From Zerene cesonia (taxonomy: Eukaryota > Arthropoda > Insecta > Lepidoptera > Pieridae), in contig NW_024045133.1 of the NCBI RefSeq assembly GCF_012273895.1, positions 1,860,001 through 1,924,000 of the forward strand: 64,000 nucleotides of DNA. The letters run 5' to 3'. The notes under the pieces were generated by a model, which was given only the letters and a program-made list of their open reading frames with translations, did not search any database and was not told the origin of the DNA. Positions 54,901-63,900 of this stretch are shown here, piece by piece. The translations under genes were made by a program, and so were the position numbers. The first letter of the stretch is position 1; each line of letters begins with the position of its first letter.

Positions 54901-57900
54901 TATTGTCTGAGGTATATATCATTTTGATACTAGCTTTTGTGAAACGTATTTAGTACTATGTGCCCATTTTTATTATTTGTTCGTTATCGTATAATGTTAT
55001 CAAATGCTTATATGGTTATATGTAATAAAATGGAATAGATCGAGACGTATTTAAAACCTATTCTAATGTATAAAGTTTATTGTGATTGGTCCAAATTTTG
55101 CGTTTAAATTTGTTGCGTAATATTTTATTCATAATACAATGTGCAAATATGTTTAATTGTATAAAATACTAGAGGTCCCCACTGGCTTCGCCCATGGTAT
55201 CACAGTAGTTCCTGATTTTAACGTTCCTTTGTTTATTATATCTCGGAAAACTATTGGATCGATTTCCTAAATAATTTTCATCAATCTCCGAGTGCTATAG
55301 GCTATATGTCTACCAACTATGCGCGAAGTTAGGGCGGGCCGCTCGTATAACACACGTCTAATAGATACAGAGCGTCAGCGAAAAAAATGTTCCTTTATCG
55401 GAGTTAGTTGCGTAATTAGAGCACTATAATTATTTTTAACAAAAACCCAAAACACCTTGATATTGTCCGAACTAGACCAAATATAAAAGAGGCCTGCATG
55501 ACCAGCACCAGTTTCCAGTTCACGCAGTCGACAGACTTTTTTATGTCATAGCGGGCAACTGAGCTGGTGGTTCGAGCACGCTTAAGCAATTGTCAGTTAA
55601 CGAACACCCCCCAGAAACATACAATCGAATTGTGAACTTCTTTAAAATCGGTTCGCATCGAACTTTTCCAGAGCCGCGCAACAACCGAATATTCACCGGT
55701 GAAGCACCACTGGTTCTATCGCGTGGACAAGGATGGTAACTCTATATGGAGGGGCTTCTCGGTGGCTGACTCTATGGCGTTGGAAAATGCTTTTAACAGT
55801 CGTAAGTACTACGTCTTTAGCGATATTCCTGCTGTGTGTGTGTGGGAGCTTTGTGAGGGTAGATGGATAAAAAATGTGGATGATTTAATCTGGTCGCAAA
55901 TTTTTCTTCAAAAATTGGTACAGATACAGATACAAAAAATGGGCTATCTAACACTGAAAGAATTTTTCAAATCGGACCAGTAGTTCTTGAGATTAGTGCA
56001 TTCAAAAAAACTATTCAGCTTTATAATCTTAATAATAATATATAAAAATCTAGTGTATGCTCCCATTGAACTCCTCACCAACTCAACCGATTTTGATGAA
56101 ACTTGGCGTTTATACACATAGTATTTTGGTCCAACTTAAGATAGGATAGTTTTTATTTCGATTAATTATCCCAATAATTTATAATCTTAATATTTTTAAT
56201 TAACTCAGCCACAGCAACGCGTGGCCGGGTATGTTAGCATTAGTATAGATTATTTTATACTAGCGGCGCCCCGCGGTTTCACCCGCGTAAGTCCGTATCC
56301 CGTAGGAATATCGGGATAAAAAGTTGCCCATATGTTATTCCAGTTGTCCAACTATCTACGTACAAAATTTCATTGCAATCGGTTTAGTAGGTTTTGTGTG
56401 AAAGAGCAACAAACACACACACATCCTTACAAACTTTCGCATTTATAATATTAGTAGGACTACCTGTAGCTGTTACAATAAATATATAAATATAAATCGG
56501 GGTTAGGCAACGATTGGTACAATGTTGATTTAGATGGGTGTCCATTTTTTTTCTCCTTATGAATTATTATCACCTATCTTCGTCTGTAGTAGTAGTAGAT
56601 AATATAGACAACAGTGCCACCAATTCATCTTTGAAATTGCGATAAAATGAATAAAGATAGTATTTTCTTGACTGAAGCGAAGATCTGAGACTAAAATAGT
56701 CTCCCCGTGACCACGTTCGCTGTAAAGTGTTCGAAACGTCGGGTCGAAAATGATATAATGAATCAATTTTAAAATCCGTTTAAAAGCCTTTCTAAATGAA
56801 CTAAAGATGTTGAATTGTCATTGTTGACTACTTTTAGTGCTCTGTGTCTAATTGCTATCTTTCTACATTGCAATTGTTTAATATCCCGAAAGTTAATAGA
56901 AGTGTCCAGAATATTATTCTAAAGGTGACGGGGACGCGCTGTAACGAGCGACGGTGACGACAACCTTCATTTCAGACATAAGTCAATGGCACTGTGGTGT
57001 TTGATTTCTTAAACGTTTGAATTGGTAATTGATATAACACCCGAACGCTTCCAGCCGAGCTGACGGACGAAACCCTAGTGGCGACCGATGGGGGACGATA
57101 TGACGTCAATGTGAAGGGACGCCTCCGTATGCCGGTCTACTGGAGCGAGAAGCCGAGCAATGTTAGACGGTGAGTTTTCCTATTTAGACGCGTTCACCTG
57201 TATGTTTTTGAATGTGGCTGTCGAGCATGCTTCGGCACGAATTGGGCCAGCTCGTACCGGGGAAGTACCGCACCCCCACAGAAAACCGGCGTGAATTAGT
57301 AGTATGATACTGTGTTTCGTTTGGTGAGTGGGGGAACCGGAGACTTCTTTCTTCACCCTTCAGTCAATTTCTTCTTCCTAGTCGTTAATCCTTTTCTTGT
57401 CCCTTTCCCCTTAAAAACGGGCAGCACAATCGCGGAGGCTCTTGCTCTGCGAATTCATGGACGGTGGTGATCGCATACCATCAGACGAACCACTAGCTCG
57501 GTTGCCCACTTATGGCATAAAAAAACTGACTCCTCTCCATTTTGACCAACTTTTAATGAACAGAATGTTCAAGGGCGGTGATGATCGCTTACCACCTGCT
57601 CAGTTGCCTACTCTTGCATAAAAAAAGAAAGGGAATAATATGAAAAATAATGTAACATTACAGATGCAGCTGGTTCTACAAAGGCAACACGGATGCGAGA
57701 TATGTTCCTTATACGGAACCAGTTGCCGAGCAGCTAGAGGTACTTAACTCTAGTCCACTAACATGTACATAAAAATTCCCATATAAAAAACATACGGACA
57801 TATAATTATCATCGAATTTTTTTAATCTTTACATATGTCAATTACGTGTCACGTTGTTAGTCCTCGATGGACTCCCAAACTGCTCAACCGATTTGAATCA

Positions 57901-60900
57901 AACTTGCTCATCATGTGCATTTTCATCCAACTTAAAAGATAGGATAGTTCATATAATTTCTATTACGATTAATTGTTACCCGTGCAGAGCCGGGGCGTGC
58001 AGCTAGTTAATTTTTTTTTTCCACCTTTTTGCCTGGAGTTTCGACCACTTAACTCACTCAAACGATAAAATACACGCAGTCCGATATTATGATCATTTTT
58101 TTATAACAAACACACATGACGATCTTTTTTAAGGTGCCTTTTCATTTAAGATTGTTCTTAATCATCGAATTCAAGGAAGAGAAAGTGTGTTGATACATAG
58201 TTTCCGCTCAGGAGGAGTACCGCCACGGCGTCACCACCGGCGAGTGGCACCGCCGGCTGATGCTGCCCAATAGCGAGCTGGTGGTGATGCACGGGCCGGC
58301 CGTGATGGTGCACTTCCTGCAGACCGGCGACAGCTTCAGCAGCAGCCCGGTGAGTAGCGGCGTTTGGTAAAAGTAGAACACGTTTCTGAATCGCGCTAGC
58401 GAAATATTGCGCTACAAAGCATATATACAACTCTCCAACTTAATACTGTCGGGGCCTTACCGGCTGGCCAGTTGTGTAGACTGGTCGAGTATCCTCTCTT
58501 GGAGGAACTCCACCTTCCTTCGTTTCCTTCCAGAAAACATAGTTGGGAAACTGCCATGTTCAAGAATCAATGGACACTTCATCACATCTGCTAATCCCTA
58601 CCTGTAATTATCCAAGGTGCTGGATTATGATCGGATTCCTCATAGAATATGTGTCCTTCCGAAATTAATAATCTTGATACATAGACAAATAATACATCCA
58701 CATAAAAACAAAACACACACATACCAACATAAAATATTACATAGAATTATAACCTCTTTGTCTATAATAGCTATTTACCATTACCCATTTACCCCTACGT
58801 CTATTTACATTTAAACAAAAACCTAATCTTACTTCTTACTTTCTCCTGTTTTCCTTTCCTTCATAGACATTTATACAAAAAGAACAAATACATCCTACCA
58901 TACCTTTGCCCAAATACATCCTACCATACCCTATTTACCTCCCTATCCCATCCTTTCGCAGCTATTCGCATTCGGCAAGACGGTATACAGAAATCCGCCC
59001 AAGATCAGAGTGACGGGCGATCAAACGCAGAAAATAGACCACCTAGTGTTCCTAGTGCATGGAGCTGGGGAGTATAGGCATCAGAAGGAGAAACTAGTTA
59101 GTTCCTAACTACTAGGTAGTTGAAACAGCTGCTTAGTCTGAAGTCTAGACTTAATTTGTAGTGTATTTCCTAGTTTGGTCCTAGTTTATTATAGAGTTAA
59201 TTTAAATAAGCAGTGGGGGATAGATATAGGATAGATTAGGTTAGTAGGATAGTCACATAGAGTAGATACTGATATGTTGACTAAAATCTAGACTAAGGAG
59301 TATTGGTAGTTTAGTATAGGTTTTTATGCAGAAAGTTTAAACTGACAGTGAGTGAATAGATCACTCAAAACTTTAACTTTCTGTCTTTAACTTTCTAGTA
59401 TTTTCAATATCATATCAATCCATTGTTTCGGTTACTAAAGTTAGAAAAATCTATCTTCTTATCTACGGTTAGAAAAATATATCTATGCACTTTAACTAAT
59501 TGCTTTAGACTCGATTTTAACCCACTTTTAAAGCACAGATTTAATTCAAACTCTCTACACTTATCAAGGATCGGTGACAATACGATAATTTCATGACGCT
59601 ATCTTATTATCCTGATTAGAATCGTTGTAATTCAATAATTTCCTTACATATACTCGGTATAAGAGCAAGTGAGACCATTCAATTGATTCTAGCTTTAAAG
59701 CGTGTTGTTTAGATTATTTAAACGCGTTTTACTCATATAGAACCTGATGCTGTATAGCCTAAAGTCTTTCTCAACAAATAGGCCATCTATTTGAATTCGT
59801 ACCTATTATTCGTACCTATTCGTTTGTCGTAGTAGTTCCTGAGATTGGAGCGCTCAGCTAAACAGACATACAAACCCTTCAATTATAACATTAGTATATA
59901 TGTGTATTTAAATTTATTTTTATTCACTGTTAAGAAGCACGTTACCCCGATGACATAATAACAACAGCCCCGTCTGTCTGTCTGTCTGTGCGCACAGTCG
60001 GCGATGCGGCCGCGCGTGGTGCGGCGCGGCTGCGTCGAGTCGGAGATCGAGGACGCGGAGCCGACGCGCGCGGACCACCTGCTGCTGCTGTGCCACGGCG
60101 TCGGCTCCGCGTGCGACATGCGCATGCGCGCCGTCGAGGCGGTCGGTGAGTTGCGGACGGACGGACGGACGGACGGAAAAGAAAAGAAAAAAAATACGCC
60201 ATAAAATGAGCTGGGATCCTTGCCATTTATCGAGTCAAACTCAAAGTCAAGCATTTATTTATTCAATTAGACTTATTATAGAAGCACTTTTGTATTGTCA
60301 TAACACAGTTGTAACATTTAGCACCGATTCGGAAAGCGGTTAATACTGAGAAGAGCTTGAAAGCTCTACAGTCTCTGTAGTATTGGAAAATTCTATTTAT
60401 ATAGATTGTTGTATGGTGGAATACGAATAAGACAATAATAAACTAAAAAAAATGTGAATCATCAAAATCGGTTCATCCAGTCGAAAGTTCCGTGTTAACA
60501 AAGCCGATGATTTTTTTTTATAGATATAGCAGGATATGGGGCAGATGTTACGAGTATACATCTGTTACACTGATCGATTTTCTTTATGGACAAGTAGGTG
60601 ATCGGCCTTCTGTGTCTTTCCAGACCGAGACATTTCTCTTTGTGCGTCCCCACTGGGAATCGAACCCGGGACCCCTCGGGTTTAATCTCACGCGTTAAAC
60701 ACTGTGCCGGGGAGGCGGTCAACACATTTCCTACATAATGTATTGCATACATAACATATTTCTATATTGCTACGGTAACAATTATGGCCGTAATAACTAA
60801 GGCCCCTAGGGTTAGGCCCTAGGCACATGAAACGTTAAGACTAGACGAGATTCGATTACTGTAGCGGGATCGCAGGTGGCCGAGAGGCTAGGCGTTGCTA

Positions 60901-63900
60901 CGGTATAGCAAAAAGACGTGGGTTCGAATCCCGCTGAGTGATTGAATTTTTTCTACTCTTTTCTCAAATTTCTCTGTGTAATGGTAATGGATTTCTTATT
61001 TTTCCTGCCAGTTAACGACTTCCGTACGACGAGTCTACAATTGCTGCAGTCGCACTATAAGAATTCATACGACAGCGGTCTGGTTGGCAGAATCGAGGTA
61101 CGTTTCTCTTTATATGTTACCGTCGGCAATGGAGCTGGTGGGTCGCCAGATGGTTAGCGCTACCACCGCCCGTGGACATCTGGAGAGGTGTAATGTTGTT
61201 TGCAAATCTAAGCTATGTAGCCTTTGCAAATGGATTGCCGACTATAAGGCGAAAAAGGATTAAGAAAGGATTGACGAGAGGAGTTAAGGAAAGGACTGGG
61301 AACGGTATAGGAAATGGATATGGGCCTCCGGCTCTCCCACTCCATTAAAAATGGGCATCGAATTCTACTTTTGATGCGCAGAGGTAGCACCTCTGCGATT
61401 ATTCACGGGCGGTGGTGATCGCTCACCATCAGGCGAACCACCACCAGCTCGGTTGCCCGCTTATGACGTAAAAAACGGTGGTTGGTGCCGCCAACAGGTG
61501 CTGCCGATCTCGTGGCACGGCCGCCTCCACTCGTCGGAGACGGGCGTGGACGCTCGGCTCGCGAACGTCACGCTGGACAGCATCCCCTGGCTGCGCGGCT
61601 TCGCCAACGACACGCTGCTCGACGTGCTGTTTTACACCAGCCCCGTGTTCTGTCAGGTGAGTGTGAGGGGGGGGGGAGGAACAGACAGACAAACAGACTG
61701 AAAGGGTGATAAATAGCTGTATAATGCTGATAGCTAATGAAAAGCTTAAAGACTAATAGATATTTGGTTAGAATTGGGGGGGGGGAGGATATTATATTAT
61801 ATCCTCCCTCCCCCCCCCCACGAGTAGGCGGACGGAGGAAATGGTAAAATTGTAAAAGACACCACAAACGGAAACAGACATAGATAAGTAAAAAGATAGA
61901 GTGGCAATAAAATGAATGAATGAATGACAATATGAAATTGTATTGTCCATCCACGCCGGTCTTCTATGTCACTTCCGGTGTTACTCCCCCGGTGCGAGCT
62001 GGCCCACTACGTGCCGAAACGTGCTCGACTTCTCCCATACTCAAAACTTTATTTCAATAATTGTATTTTTCAGACGATAATAGACACAGTGTGCAGCGAA
62101 ATGAACAGGATATACCACCTTTTCAAAAAGCGCAATCCGGATTTCGATGGGGGCGTTTCACTCGGCGGCCATTCGTTGGGCAGCGTCATATTGTACGACC
62201 TGCTTGGTCATCAGGCACCTGAGGTGAGTGAATTACCCACTCAGACTATAAAAGTGAAGTACCCTGTCCCCCAGTGGGGTATGGGGGCAGATGATATACT
62301 TAGTCTGGCCATAAATACTGTTACACTTAATTATAAAAAAATATTACATTTGAATTTCGAANNNNNNNNNNNNNNNNNNNNNNNNNNNNNNNNNNNNNNN
62401 NNNNNNNNNNNNNNNNNNNNNNNNNNNNNNNNNNNNNNNNNNNNNNNNNNNNNNNNNNNNNNNNNNNNNNNNNNNNNNNNNNNNNNNNNNNNNNNNNNNN
62501 NNNNNNNNNNNNNNNNNNNNNNNNNNNNNNNNNNNNNNNNNNNNNNNNNNNNNNNNNNNNNNNNNNNNNNNNNNNNNNNNNNNNNNNNNNNNNNNNNNNN
62601 NNNNNNNNNNNNNNNNNNNNNNNNNNNNNNNNNNNNNNNNNNNNNNNNNNNNNNNNNNNNNNNNNNNNNNNNNNNNNNNNNNNNNNNNNNNNNNNNNNNN
62701 NNNNNNNNNNNNNNNNNNNNNNNNNNNNNNNNNNNNNNNNNNNNNNNNNNNNNNNNNNNNNNNNNNNNNNNNNNNNNNNNNNNNNNNNNNNNNNNNNNNN
62801 NNNNNNNNNNNNNNNNNNNNNNNNNNNNNNNNNNNNNNNNNNNNNNNNNNNNNNNNNNNNNNNNNNNNNNNNNNNNNNNNNNNNNNNNNNNNNNNNNNNN
62901 NNNNNNNNNNNNNNNNNNNNNNNNNNNNNNNNNNNNNNNNNNNNNNNNNNNNNNNNNNNNNNNNNNNNNNNNNNNNNNNNNNNNNNNNNNNNNNNNNNNN
63001 NNNNNNNNNNNNNNNNNNNNNNNNNNNNNNNNNNNNNNNNNNNNNNNNNNNNNNNNNNNNNNNNNNNNNNNNNNNNNNNNNNNNNNNNNNNNNNNNNNNN
63101 NNNNNNNNNNNNNNNNNNNNNNNNNNNNNNNNNNNNNNNNNNNNNNNNNNNNNNNNNNNNNNNNNNNNNNNNNNNNNNNNNNNNNNNNNNNNNNNNNNNN
63201 NNNNNNNNNNNNNNNNNNNNNNNNNNNNNNNNNNNNNNNNNNNNNNNNNNNNNNNNNNNNNNNNNNNNNNNNNNNNNNNNNNNNNNNNNNNNNNNNNNNN
63301 NNNNNNNNNNNNNNNNNNNNNNNNNNNNNNNNNNNNNNNNNNNNNNNNNNNNNNNNNNNNNAGTAATAAATGTTATTTGCAGTTAACAATTTTCTTTTTT
63401 CTTTATTACAATATTTATGGCAAGACTAGGTACATCTGTCTCACTGATCTATTTTCTATATGGACAAGTAGGTGATCAGCCTTCTGTGTCCTACCAGATA
63501 GGGACATTTTTTTTATGCATCTCCACCGAGAATCGAACCAAGGACCCCTCGGTTCTACGCTCACGGTTAACCACTGTGCCAAGGAGGCGGTAAAAATAAA
63601 AATTTAACTATAAAAAATTATTTCAGTAACTAATTATCTCAGTAGCAAACCTCAGTAACGTTTGTTACTGAGATAATTAGTTAGATAATTAGTTGTGGGT
63701 TTACACAAAAAGTAAAGTCTAATTAATTGACTTGCTCCTTTTTTATTGAAGTTGGTTAATAAATAACATGAAATTGAACTATTTTTGAACTGACTTTATT
63801 AACCCACCATAATATTTTTCTGATTTACAGATGTCATCAGAAAACGTAACGGAGAAGTCGTACGTGGAAGGCTACGCGGGTACAGGACAGCCAATGGTGA

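Noticed and set aside
55699..55983. Reading the WWE exon through to 55983
   Set aside because: A donor GTAAGT at 55802 and an in-phase acceptor at 57054 fit the family; the extension enters a family B repeat.
59883..61692. GC-rich overlapping frames around 60.0 and 61.5 kb on both strands
   Set aside because: High GC removes stops in all frames over the two GC-rich lipase exons; only one frame fits splice phase and homology.
21168..63389. Long open frames spanning N runs (at 21168, 27147, 31495, 37194, 40082, 61966, 62331)
   Set aside because: They are artefacts of unknown bases being read through; no sequence evidence for coding.
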